Below are positions 31,737-39,394 of a stretch of 64,000 bases of DNA, in pieces. The DNA is from JAPXRI01 sp033813635. Its GTDB lineage: Bacteria; Bacillota; Clostridia; Oscillospirales; QAMX01. Location: NCBI GenBank assembly GCA_033813635.1, contig JAPXRI010000010.1:1-64000 (forward strand), written 5' to 3'. The position numbers and the translations under genes are program-made. The notes beneath the pieces are model-generated. The model had not been told where the DNA came from and made no database searches. It saw only the letters and a program-made list of their open reading frames with translations. The stretch's first letter is position 1. The number at the start of each line of letters is the position of its first letter.

Positions 31737-32366
31737 ATGGAAAAAGCTGAGAAAGCCCTTAAAATCGTCGAAATACTGAAAAAACTCTACCCGGACGTAT
31801 CCTGTTCCCTTGAATTCGGCGAGCCCTGGCAGCTTTTGTTTTCCGCGCGCCTCGCCGCGCAGTGCACGGATAAAAGGGTAAACGAGGTTGCCAAGGTTCT
31901 GTATGTAAAATATCCCACCCTTGAAGCAATGGCGAACGCCGACATGGACGAGCTCGAGTCCGTGGTAAAGCCAACCGGTTTTTACCACGCCAAGGCACGC
32001 GACCTGAAAAACGGCGCGATCACGCTGTTGTCCGAATTCGGCGGAGAAGTCCCAGACACGATGGACAAGCTTCTGTCGCTTCCGGGCGTCGGCAGAAAAA
32101 TCGCGAACCTGATCCTCGGCGACGTTTACGGCAAGTCCGCGATCGTCGCGGATACTCACTGCATACGGCTGTCAAACCGCTTCGGGCTCTGCGACTCGAA
32201 GGACCCGAAGAAGGTGGAGTTCCGCTTAAGAGAGCTGATCCCGGAGAAAGAGCAAAACGATTTCTGCCACAGGCTTGTCTTCCACGGCCGGGCGGTGTGC
32301 ACCGCCAGAGCCCCGAAATGCTCCGCCTGCACGCTTAACGATATCTGCGAAAAAAGAGGCCTTTAG
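31737..32366 (+). CDS. nth: Endonuclease III
   Basis: A 209-residue DNA glycosylase/AP lyase of base excision repair. The helix-hairpin-helix is LPGVGRKIANLILGDV with the catalytic lysine, the catalytic aspartate lies in IVADTHCIRLSNR, and the four iron-sulfur cysteines lie in CTARAPKCSACTLNDIC. Normal length. The ATG at 31737 follows GGAAGGA; longer readings upstream overlap the promoter and are rejected. Confidence 0.96.
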   Translation: MEKAEKALKIVEILKKLYPDVSCSLEFGEPWQLLFSARLAAQCTDKRVNEVAKVLYVKYPTLEAMANADMDELESVVKPTGFYHAKARDLKNGAITLLSEFGGEVPDTMDKLLSLPGVGRKIANLILGDVYGKSAIVADTHCIRLSNRFGLCDSKDPKKVEFRLRELIPEKEQNDFCHRLVFHGRAVCTARAPKCSACTLNDICEKRGL

Positions 32367-32392
32367 ACACCTTCCCCGCCCGTTAATTTCAA

Positions 32393-32438
32393 AAAAAGCG
32401 TTGCCAAATACAATAAATCGCATTTGGCAACGCTTTTT
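32393..32438. terminator. Bidirectional terminator between nth and spoVM
   Basis: A 17-bp perfect stem (32393-32409 with 32422-32438) whose outer pairs are A runs on one side and T runs on the other. It can end nth on the plus strand and spoVM on the minus strand. Confidence 0.85.
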
Positions 32439-32448
32439 GCTTAAGTAT

Positions 32449-32529
32449 TTACCTCTGAGGCCTGATTCCGAAAATTAGTTTTAAAAATCCCCTTAAGATT
32501 TTCGGCGCCTGGACAATTACGATCTGCAT
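32449..32529 (-). CDS. spoVM: Stage V sporulation protein M
   Basis: A 26-codon gene with ATG at 32529 behind GGAGGTTTT and TAA at 32449. The peptide reads MQIVIVQAPKILRGFLKLI and then FGIRPQR. B. subtilis SpoVM is also 26 residues and has the same plan: a short polar start, a PKFLGG-like turn with a conserved proline at position 9, and an amphipathic helix. SpoVM sits on the convex forespore membrane and anchors the spore coat basement layer. It is transcribed away from the small membrane-protein gene and ends at the terminator shared with nth. Expression by a sporulation sigma factor is expected but no promoter was identified. Confidence 0.85.
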   Translation of the reverse strand: MQIVIVQAPKILRGFLKLIFGIRPQR

Positions 32530-32601
32530 AAAACCTCCGTTCCGCCGTTTACTGGCGCTTTACTGCAGCGCGGGACGCTTTCCCGCCTTAAGTCCTGGAC
32601 A

Positions 32602-32769
32602 TCAGTTGTTTTTACCGCATACCCGGAGGCCGAACGCGATCATCGCAAGAGCCGCGACGGCAAGCAGCAGTTTGAACGGCACAAAGATTAAAATAAGTAT
32701 CAGGGCTCCCGCGCATATCCAAAATATTCCGTTGTTCAAAAGCCCGCTTGCCCTCAGCTTTTGTCGCAT
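32602..32769 (-). CDS. Small two-span membrane protein
   Basis: A 55-residue protein with two hydrophobic segments (NGIFWICAGALILILIFVPF and LLLAVAALAMIAFGL) joined by a tight turn and a short basic tail. The ATG at 32769 has AGGAG seven bases upstream; the ATG at 32775 is too close to that site. No family is recognised. Its position beside spoVM suggests, but does not prove, a sporulation role. Confidence 0.6.
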   Translation of the reverse strand: MRQKLRASGLLNNGIFWICAGALILILIFVPFKLLLAVAALAMIAFGLRVCGKNN

Positions 32770-32824
32770 AGGCATTCTCCTTTCAATATACGGGTTCCAA
32801 CGGTTCATCATATGCCGGATGTGC

Positions 32825-33601
32825 TCATTTGTTACTCTCCTCGCGCAGCGGAACGATTCCTCCGGCGTCGAATACTGGCAGATCCGTTAGAAATATCGGG
32901 AATATTTGCTTTTTTATGAGAAAGTTAAGGATTTTTTCTCTGTCCGGATGTCCGTCAAGCTTTCCCGTAAACACCAGGGTGTTTTTTGACAGCTTTCCGC
33001 AGGCTCCGCCGATAAAACCGTAATCGTACCCCTCGAGCGCAATGTATCCCGGCGTTATCAATAAGACGTCTATACCCTCGGAGAGAAGCGCTTTCGCAAT
33101 CCCCGAGTCGGAGGTAATCGCCGAGTAATCGTCGACAACGGCTGTACTGCACGCGGAATACCCCTGCTTTACCGGCAGCAGCCGATATCCGTTTTTTGTC
33201 AGCTCCGCTTTCAGAGCGGGCGACATGACACCCGGGCTATATACCGCGATGTTCCCTATGATCGCCGCGTTCAGCGCGGCGTCGCAGGGGTATGCGGCGC
33301 TCTGCGGACCGGGGACGCTTTTAATCACAAAGCCGCCGCGTTCAAGCGTATATCTCGGAATAATCGCGTTTGAAAAAGTAAGCAGCGTCCCGCCGGCTTG
33401 CCCGGAGCGGGTTGCCACATGTCTCAGGCAGATGTCTGGGTGATCCCTTATCCCGCCCGGCAGCAGCGCCGGCCCTTTAACGATCAACGGCTTTAAACCG
33501 TAGCTGTAAAACCCGCCGGCAAGCATTTTGAAAAACGCCTCGCCCACCAGCACCTCGGTCACCCTGCCCTCCGGCAGGTTTGGCCGGCATATTCTCGTCA
33601 T
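32825..33601 (-). CDS. Amidinotransferase-fold (DUF6873-like) protein
   Basis: A 258-residue protein with no signal peptide. It resembles clostridial proteins annotated as a GME-fold (guanidino-modifying-enzyme) family of unknown function. DYSAITSDSGIAKALLSEG and LVFTGKLDGHPDREKILNFL fit that fold, and a cysteine in QGYSACSTAVVDD is conserved-looking. No activity can be named. It lies six bases downstream of the ABC permease gene. Confidence 0.55.
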   Translation of the reverse strand: MTRICRPNLPEGRVTEVLVGEAFFKMLAGGFYSYGLKPLIVKGPALLPGGIRDHPDICLRHVATRSGQAGGTLLTFSNAIIPRYTLERGGFVIKSVPGPQSAAYPCDAALNAAIIGNIAVYSPGVMSPALKAELTKNGYRLLPVKQGYSACSTAVVDDYSAITSDSGIAKALLSEGIDVLLITPGYIALEGYDYGFIGGACGKLSKNTLVFTGKLDGHPDREKILNFLIKKQIFPIFLTDLPVFDAGGIVPLREESNK

Positions 33602-33606
33602 ACGGG

Positions 33607-34794
33607 CTACTCCTTTCTTATCGCCGCGACAGGCAGCATTCTCGAGGCTTTTACCGCCGGCAGCAGGCCGGACAAAAGCCCTGTCATAATCGTGACTGCA
33701 CCGGGCAGAAGGACGCCCGAAAATGATAACTCGGGCGTGATCCCGGTAATCCCCTTGGACGTCAGGACAACGGCGAGCCCCACGCCTGCGCCCGTCAGGC
33801 CACCGATTACAGACAAAATTACGGCCTCACAGAGGAAAATAAGCGCTATCTGCCCCCTTGTGGCACCGATCGCCTTACAGATGCCTATTTCCGCGCGCCT
33901 GTCGTTTACGGTTGCGAGCATTGAGTTCATAATCCCGATCCCGGCGACAATAAGCGAGATTGCAGCGGTAAATGACAATACAAGGGTAACCACGTCCAGA
34001 ATACCGTCCAGTTGGCCGCGGTATTCCGATATGTTTTCAACCTGAAAATACTTCCCTCTGATGTTTGACTTCTTCAGCACGGAGATAACCTTGGATTTTA
34101 CCTCCGCGGCGTCCTTCTCGTTTTTTACCTTTATCGCCAGCTGACCGATGCTCGCGTCCTCGCCGTAGCCCAGCGACTCGTAGGGCACGTAGATAAACTG
34201 CGGGATCTTGACCCCGATTAGTCCGGTGATGTCGCTCACGGAGGATTTAACCACTCCGACGATCGTATAATTGTCTCCGGAGCTGCCGTCGGAGAGGAAA
34301 ACCGTCTTCCCGACAATATTTGTCCTCTGAAATTCGCTCATCGCAAAAGACTCCTCGACAACGCAGACCTTTTCACCCGATTCGCATTCGAATTTGTTAA
34401 AAAGACTGCCCGAGAGGATTTCCATATTCATAAACGACGATATGTTTTCATCTACGCCGAAGATTACCGCCGTCTTCGAGCCTGAGCCGTGCACCTTATA
34501 ATATCCGATGAACGTATCAAATGGCATCGTCAGAGAGACCTCGGACACCCTTTTTTCTATCCTTTCACCGTCGGCGAGGGTCAAGCCTTCAAAGTCGCCG
34601 GAAAAAACCATTATCCCGTTCAGCCCGAGCTGCTCCAGCTTGTCGTTGATCAGCTTTTTGCCAGACTGGCCGATGACAGTGAGCAGGATAACTGAAGCGA
34701 TGCCTATCGATATGGCGAGGACCGTCAGAAAAGTGCGAAGCTTTCCCCTCGCGATGTTCTTAAGCGAAATGACAAGAAGGTCCGATATTTTCAT
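33607..34794 (-). CDS. MacB/FtsX-type ABC transporter permease
   Basis: A 395-residue permease. KNIARGKLRTFLTVLAISIG opens the first span, a large extracytoplasmic domain (about 45-270) follows, and three more spans close with NDRRAEIGICKAIGATRGQI between them, the coupling helix seen in MacB-type exporters. It overlaps the adaptor gene by four bases. The ATPase usually found in such operons is absent here. Confidence 0.88.
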   Translation of the reverse strand: MKISDLLVISLKNIARGKLRTFLTVLAISIGIASVILLTVIGQSGKKLINDKLEQLGLNGIMVFSGDFEGLTLADGERIEKRVSEVSLTMPFDTFIGYYKVHGSGSKTAVIFGVDENISSFMNMEILSGSLFNKFECESGEKVCVVEESFAMSEFQRTNIVGKTVFLSDGSSGDNYTIVGVVKSSVSDITGLIGVKIPQFIYVPYESLGYGEDASIGQLAIKVKNEKDAAEVKSKVISVLKKSNIRGKYFQVENISEYRGQLDGILDVVTLVLSFTAAISLIVAGIGIMNSMLATVNDRRAEIGICKAIGATRGQIALIFLCEAVILSVIGGLTGAGVGLAVVLTSKGITGITPELSFSGVLLPGAVTIMTGLLSGLLPAVKASRMLPVAAIRKE

Positions 34795-35858
34795 TCGCTC
34801 TGCCCCGTCATCTCGGCCATTACCGCCATCCCGTCAGCGAGATCCTCGGACGGGTGTTCGACGATAAGGTCGTTTTCAGTAAAACCGCTCTCAACCACCA
34901 CGCCGTCGTCGTTTTCATAGACTGAATTCAAGTATTCTTTTTTTACATAGCCGTTTTCATATCTGTAGACATACTCCGCGCCGTTTTCGTCCTGTTCGAT
35001 CGCGGAGTACGGGATGACAATCGCATTTTCATACACGCCGCAGTTAATCCGCGCCTTTACAGCGAGCCCGGGAATCAGCGAATCGCAGTTGTCGATCTCA
35101 ATCCTGCAGCCGATGACGGTCTCTGCGTTAGATATCAGACCGCCTACGGTCTTCGCGCTTGTATCGATTTCCCTGAGTCTGCCCGAGAAGTATACGCCGC
35201 TCCGGGCGCCGGAGTAGAGCGAGACGTCCTGGCCTACCCTGATTCTCGAGAGGTATTGCTCCGGGATATTGACTTCCGCCTCAAGCTCTTCGTCGGCTAT
35301 CACCGCGCTTGTAAAAACACCGCTCACGATATCGCCCACGGTGCAGTTTATCTTTGTCACGGTGCCGCTTATCGACGCGTAGAGATTTCCATCGTGCGCG
35401 CTAATTTTTGAGTCTGTCAGATAAAAATCCTTGAAATAGTCCGGAATTCTCCCCGTCTGCGCGTATACTTTCGCCGCGGTAAGTATCTGCTCCTCGTCAA
35501 AATCCGAATACATGTTTCCGATATTGGAAAAAATCTCGGAATAAATGATTCCGGCCAGCGCTTCCGACGAAATGCTGTTCTGAAGGGGTTTATATCTTAA
35601 GATAAGCTCTCCGGCTTCGATCGTGTCCCCCTCTCCGTGGTAGACGGCGACGATCTGAGCCGGCACGCCGATCTTCATCCTATCTACGTTCTTGGAGACC
35701 GTATTTCCCGTGCAAGAGATCGTCTCGTACACGGTCTGCCTTTTCGGCGATATCAGCGTCGCTTTAACGGCTTCTTTCTGCAGCATTGGGGGTATCAGCA
35801 TCCAGATCAGTATCATGATTGCCACGGTGATAATGAGCGTCGTCAGGATCCTTTTCAT
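34791..35858 (-). CDS. Membrane-fusion-like adaptor of exporter
   Basis: A 355-residue protein with an N-terminal membrane anchor (LTTLIITVAIMILIWMLIPP) and the barrel and lipoyl-like pieces of HlyD/RND adaptors: GVPAQIVAVYHGEGDTIEAG and VGDIVSGVFTSAVIADEEL. In Gram-positive bacteria such adaptors work with a MacB-like permease and export peptides or other small substrates. The ATG at 35858 lies about ten bases after GGGGG; the ATG at 35876 would add six residues. ATGA overlap with the permease gene. Confidence 0.85.
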   Translation of the reverse strand: MKRILTTLIITVAIMILIWMLIPPMLQKEAVKATLISPKRQTVYETISCTGNTVSKNVDRMKIGVPAQIVAVYHGEGDTIEAGELILRYKPLQNSISSEALAGIIYSEIFSNIGNMYSDFDEEQILTAAKVYAQTGRIPDYFKDFYLTDSKISAHDGNLYASISGTVTKINCTVGDIVSGVFTSAVIADEELEAEVNIPEQYLSRIRVGQDVSLYSGARSGVYFSGRLREIDTSAKTVGGLISNAETVIGCRIEIDNCDSLIPGLAVKARINCGVYENAIVIPYSAIEQDENGAEYVYRYENGYVKKEYLNSVYENDDGVVVESGFTENDLIVEHPSEDLADGMAVMAEMTGQSE

Positions 35859-35989
35859 GAATAAAAATGCCCCCATTGATAAACATTATCTCTTGATACT
35901 TATTGTTTATTTCTGAGGGCATAATTATTACGTTTTTTATACGGGAAAAATTATTTTACAAATCAGTTCTTCCGGAGGTTTCATCGACC

Positions 35990-36139
35990 ATGATTCCGTG
36001 CACAAGCGACTGCATCTATCAAAAGCACGGTGAGTGCTCGCTCGACAGAGCCGTGTCGGCCGGGCAGCTCAACGCCGACAATAAAAACAAGTCCTGCGCT
36101 TATTATGTAAAAAAATCAAAGCGGGAAAAAAATCAGTAG
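35990..36139 (+). CDS. Small cysteine-rich protein
   Basis: A 49-residue protein with four cysteines spaced as CTSDCIYQKHGEC and a later SCAYY, then a basic tail. The ATG at 35990 follows CGGAGG by eleven bases. The cysteines suggest a zinc or metal site. Similar small proteins are common in Clostridia genomes but no function is known to me. It overlaps the convergent HAD gene by seven bases. Confidence 0.6.
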   Translation: MIPCTSDCIYQKHGECSLDRAVSAGQLNADNKNKSCAYYVKKSKREKNQ

Positions 36140-36939
36140 CGTTTTTCAAGGTACGAAATCAGCGCCGCCATCGTATCGTGGTCGTTGTCGGGAAGAATCA
36201 CGTCCACACTTTCTTTGACCGCGGGAACCGCGTTTTCCGGCGCGAAGGAAACCGCGGCGGCCGAAAGAAGATCAATGTCGTTTTCCTGGTCCCCAGCGGC
36301 GTAGATATGCTCGTATGAAACGCCCAGCATATCGGCAAGCTTCTTCGCGCCCCTGCCCTTATCTATGTTTCCGCTGAATACCTCGAGGAAGTATTTAGAC
36401 GAAAACCTCACGTTCAGCCGACGGTTTTTTAACGCTATAAAGGCCGATATCTCGTTTAAAACGTCAGGCTCGTTTGTGAAGAGGACTTTTATCCACGGTT
36501 TTTCTATTTCGGAAAACGACGCCCGTTCCGTCCGGGGTATCAGGAAATCCTCCATATGCTTTTTTGTGATAGCGTTTTCCCGCACGGTGTCGCACCGGTT
36601 ATGCCGGTAAACCTCCGCCGCGGTGCCGGGAAATTTCTCCAAAACCTCTTCGCAGAGCCGCTCCACGTCCTCTTCAATCGCGTGTTCCCAGAGCAGCTTC
36701 TCCTGCGTTAAATCGTAGATCTGCGCGCCGTTCGCAAACAGGATCGGCGCGTTTTGCGTTACCTTGCCGATGATGTTCTGAAATGACAGGCGGAGTCTGC
36801 CGGTGGCAAACGTAAAGTACCCGCCCTCGTCGATGAAACGGGATATCGACCTTCGGCTTGCCTCGCCCACATCCTTTTTTGAGTTTAACAGCGTACCGTC
36901 GAGATCGGTTACAATCAGAACACCGGAAAATCTACCCAT
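36133..36939 (-). CDS. Cof-type HAD-IIB phosphatase
   Basis: A 268-residue HAD hydrolase. VTDLDGTLLNSKKDV carries the nucleophile aspartate, FATGR is motif II, and GDQENDIDLLSAAAVSFAPENA is motif IV. The IIB-type cap and YEHIYAAGD order are those of the Cof family, whose members dephosphorylate sugar phosphates or vitamin intermediates. The ATG at 36939 follows AAAGGGAA; the TTG at 36945 is inside the spacing. It lies just after thiT and may share its transcript. Confidence 0.9.
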   Translation of the reverse strand: MGRFSGVLIVTDLDGTLLNSKKDVGEASRRSISRFIDEGGYFTFATGRLRLSFQNIIGKVTQNAPILFANGAQIYDLTQEKLLWEHAIEEDVERLCEEVLEKFPGTAAEVYRHNRCDTVRENAITKKHMEDFLIPRTERASFSEIEKPWIKVLFTNEPDVLNEISAFIALKNRRLNVRFSSKYFLEVFSGNIDKGRGAKKLADMLGVSYEHIYAAGDQENDIDLLSAAAVSFAPENAVPAVKESVDVILPDNDHDTMAALISYLEKRY

Positions 36940-36964
36940 ACCCAATTCCCTTTATTTTTTATAT

Positions 36965-37525
36965 TTAAGACTTAATATATTTCTGCGGGAGATACTTTGA
37001 AAGGACATACGCTGCAGCGAAAGTAATGATGAATTCGGGCACCATATAGGTCGCGTTATAGGCAAACGAGTACGGAGCCACGGGCCAGTTTTCCCAGGCG
37101 TAGCTCCCCCACAGTATAACGCCCGACAGGACGTGGGACAGATATCTGATCCCAAGGCAGATCGGGACGGAGATCAGAAGCCCGTTTTTTCTGCTCCTGA
37201 ACAGGCCGGAGAGACCAAGGGAGCCGAAGGCCACCAGATAGTCCAGCAGCATCATCAGCAGATAGGTGCCGACACCGGAGGCCGGAGGTACGAGCGAGCC
37301 GTTCTGGAGCGCCTGCAAAAGCGCGTAGACGACGGCACCACCGATGCCCCAGGGCAGGCCGCGTCTTATGCCTATCAGCAGAATCGGAAGCATCGAGGCC
37401 GCCGTGATGGCTCCGCCGTACGGGACGACCTTAAACTGCACATAGCTCAGCGCGAAGCCGAGGGCGACGAGTACCGCCGTCTCGACAAGCGCGAGTGTTT
37501 TTAAATTTCTTGTCTTTTCAGTCAT
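36965..37525 (-). CDS. thiT: Thiamine ECF transporter substrate protein
   Basis: A 186-residue integral membrane protein with six spans, matching ThiT, the thiamine-binding S component of ECF transporters (ALGFALSYVQFKVVPYGGAI, GTYLLMMLLDYLVAFG, and WENWPVAPYSFAYNATYMVP). It needs the shared EcfA/EcfT module, not in this window. The ATG at 37525 follows ACGGAGGA. A TPP riboswitch and a terminator lie upstream, confirming control by thiamine pyrophosphate. Confidence 0.93.
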   Translation of the reverse strand: MTEKTRNLKTLALVETAVLVALGFALSYVQFKVVPYGGAITAASMLPILLIGIRRGLPWGIGGAVVYALLQALQNGSLVPPASGVGTYLLMMLLDYLVAFGSLGLSGLFRSRKNGLLISVPICLGIRYLSHVLSGVILWGSYAWENWPVAPYSFAYNATYMVPEFIITFAAAYVLSKYLPQKYIKS

Positions 37526-37582
37526 GGTATTTTCCTCCGTATTCTCTGAAAATACCCGACCCGGATAAATCGTCGCTTTTAC

Positions 37583-37615
37583 AAAACAAATTCCACACAA
37601 TGTATTTGTGCGGAA
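37583..37615 (-). terminator. Riboswitch terminator for thiT
   Basis: On the minus strand a 10-bp stem with one mismatch (37615-37606 with 37600-37591) is followed by TTTGTTTTGT. It is placed between the TPP aptamer and thiT as a transcription-off switch. Confidence 0.65.
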
Positions 37616-37627
37616 CAAAACATTATG

Positions 37628-37716
37628 TTTCCTACGCCGGCATTATCCGGATCAGGTTCCCGGGTTCCGGATTTCTCCGATCTCAGCCGATATCTGTTAT
37701 CAGCACCCCGTACCGC
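37628..37716 (-). promoter_or_regulatory. TPP (THI-element) riboswitch
   Basis: On the minus strand the conserved blocks occur in order: ACGGGGTGC, GGCTGAGATCGGA, GGGAACCTGATCCGGATAAT and GCCGGCGTAGGAAA. These are the pyrimidine- and pyrophosphate-binding arms of the TPP aptamer. It lies about 100 bases before thiT. Confidence 0.93.
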
Positions 37717-37750
37717 TAAAAAGGCAACGCCCTTCGCGGTCATATTCAGT

Positions 37751-38701
37751 TTACAATATTCTATCCCAATGCTCTAGCGTTGTCAATACCTCTTCGAAAT
37801 ATTCGGGATATGGCGCGTTAAATTCAAGGTATTCGCCGGTGACGGGGTGCCTAAAGCCTATGCAGGCCGCGTGCAGGCATTGCCCTTCAAGCCCGGGAAA
37901 GTATTTCTTATCCCTGTCCGCTTTTCCGTACACGCCGTCTCCTGCTATCGGGTGCCCAGCGGACGCGCAGTGTACTCGGATCTGGTGGGTACGCCCCGTT
38001 TTCAGCTCAAAGCGCATGTGGGAGTAGGTCGCGTTTTTACCGGAGTATACCCCTATCGTCCTGTAATCGGTGACGGCGCGCTTGCCGGTGTCGGTGATCG
38101 CCATCTTTTTTCTGTCCCTGGCGCTCCGTTCGACGGGCCTGTCAATCTCTCCGCTCTGTTCCGAAAAAGCGCCCCATACGACGCCCTCATACTCCCTTTT
38201 GAAAGAATGCACGGCGATTTGCGCCGCGAGCCCCGTATGCGCCTCGTCGGTTTTAGCCACGATTAAAAGCCCGGAGGTATCCTTATCTATCCTGTGGACG
38301 ATTCCCGGCCGCTTTACGCCGTTGATCCCCGAAAGCCCGCCCGCGCAATGGGACAAAAGCGCGTTGACAAGCGTCCCCTCCTCGTTTCCCGGCGCGGGAT
38401 GGACCACCATCCCCTTAGGCTTATTGACGACCAGCAGATATTCGTCCTCGTAAACCACGTCCAGAGCGATCGCCTCGGGCTTGGCTTCCGGGTCCTTCGG
38501 TTCGGGCAGCACCGCGGCGACGACGTCGCCCGAAGTCAGTATGTCGCTCTTTTTGCATTTCTTGCCGTTGATTAGTACGGCGCCCTCCGCCACCAGAGCC
38601 GCCGCGGCGCTCCTGCTCGCGGCGACTTTATTCTCAAACAAAAAGACATCGACCCGTTTTCCGTTATCGACGTCTTTGCATATAAGCTCTATGGTTTTCA
38701 T
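37751..38701 (-). CDS. rluD: RluD-family pseudouridine synthase
   Basis: A 316-residue protein with an N-terminal S4 RNA-binding domain (RVDVFLFENKVAASRSAAAA) and the catalytic domain with GIVHRIDKDTSGLLIVAKTD, whose aspartate attacks uridine. LKTGRTHQIRVHCASAGHPI is the following conserved block. It modifies large-subunit rRNA. It is the last gene of the sepF-lspA operon, the typical clostridial order. Confidence 0.93.
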   Translation of the reverse strand: MKTIELICKDVDNGKRVDVFLFENKVAASRSAAAALVAEGAVLINGKKCKKSDILTSGDVVAAVLPEPKDPEAKPEAIALDVVYEDEYLLVVNKPKGMVVHPAPGNEEGTLVNALLSHCAGGLSGINGVKRPGIVHRIDKDTSGLLIVAKTDEAHTGLAAQIAVHSFKREYEGVVWGAFSEQSGEIDRPVERSARDRKKMAITDTGKRAVTDYRTIGVYSGKNATYSHMRFELKTGRTHQIRVHCASAGHPIAGDGVYGKADRDKKYFPGLEGQCLHAACIGFRHPVTGEYLEFNAPYPEYFEEVLTTLEHWDRIL

Positions 38702-38734
38702 AAAACACCATTTCCTGCCGGTACGGCAAGCTTC

Positions 38735-39394
38735 TTATACAAAATCAGACTCGCCGTTTTTTGTCTCTCTGTATTGCTTTATCCGGAAGCCCAGCTTCCC
38801 GTCCCGCAGGTCCAGCTCGGTCAGCTCCGTCCCCGAAACGCTGATATACTTATAGTCCGCCGTCCTAATATCGATCGGCGAGTCGTCTCTTTCCCTGTTT
38901 CTCTCGTGGAAAAACAGAAAGTAGAGGGCGAAGGCGATTCCGCCCACATTCAGCAATATATCCGCCACATTGAATATCGCGAAATCAATGAAAATCGGCT
39001 CGAACATGTCCACGACATAGCCCCGGGACACTCTGTCGATAAAGTTGCCTATCGCGCCTGATATGCAGAGCGACAGCGACACGATGCCGAACAGCCCGTG
39101 GATATGTCCTCTCAGGAGGAAATAGAACGCTGCCACAAGCACGATTATCGTCACGACGATGAAGAATTCGCGGCGGCCGGAGAGCATGCTGAACGCCGCT
39201 CCGTCGTTTTCCGCGTAGGTCAGCCTTAAAATTCCGGGGATCAGCTCGAAGGTGTCACCTTTTATCCAGAGCTTTTCCGCGAGCAGCTTCACCGCTCTGT
39301 CCGCGACAAGACCGAGTATGATAATCGGCAGAGAGACGAAGAAAAATTGAAACGGGGATATTGATATAAGCGAATCAGTTTTTCTTTTTAACAT
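38735..39394 (-). CDS. lspA: Lipoprotein signal peptidase
   Basis: A 219-residue aspartyl peptidase with four spans. The catalytic aspartates lie in GAIGNFIDRVSRGYVVDMF and FNVADILLNVG. It removes lipoprotein signal peptides, here probably including the kelch, SGNH-like and DUF4349 lipoproteins. The C-terminal 45 residues are a polar tail beyond the usual family length of about 160. Its start overlaps the DivIVA-like gene by 20 bases. Confidence 0.93.
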   Translation of the reverse strand: MLKRKTDSLISISPFQFFFVSLPIIILGLVADRAVKLLAEKLWIKGDTFELIPGILRLTYAENDGAAFSMLSGRREFFIVVTIIVLVAAFYFLLRGHIHGLFGIVSLSLCISGAIGNFIDRVSRGYVVDMFEPIFIDFAIFNVADILLNVGGIAFALYFLFFHERNRERDDSPIDIRTADYKYISVSGTELTELDLRDGKLGFRIKQYRETKNGESDFV

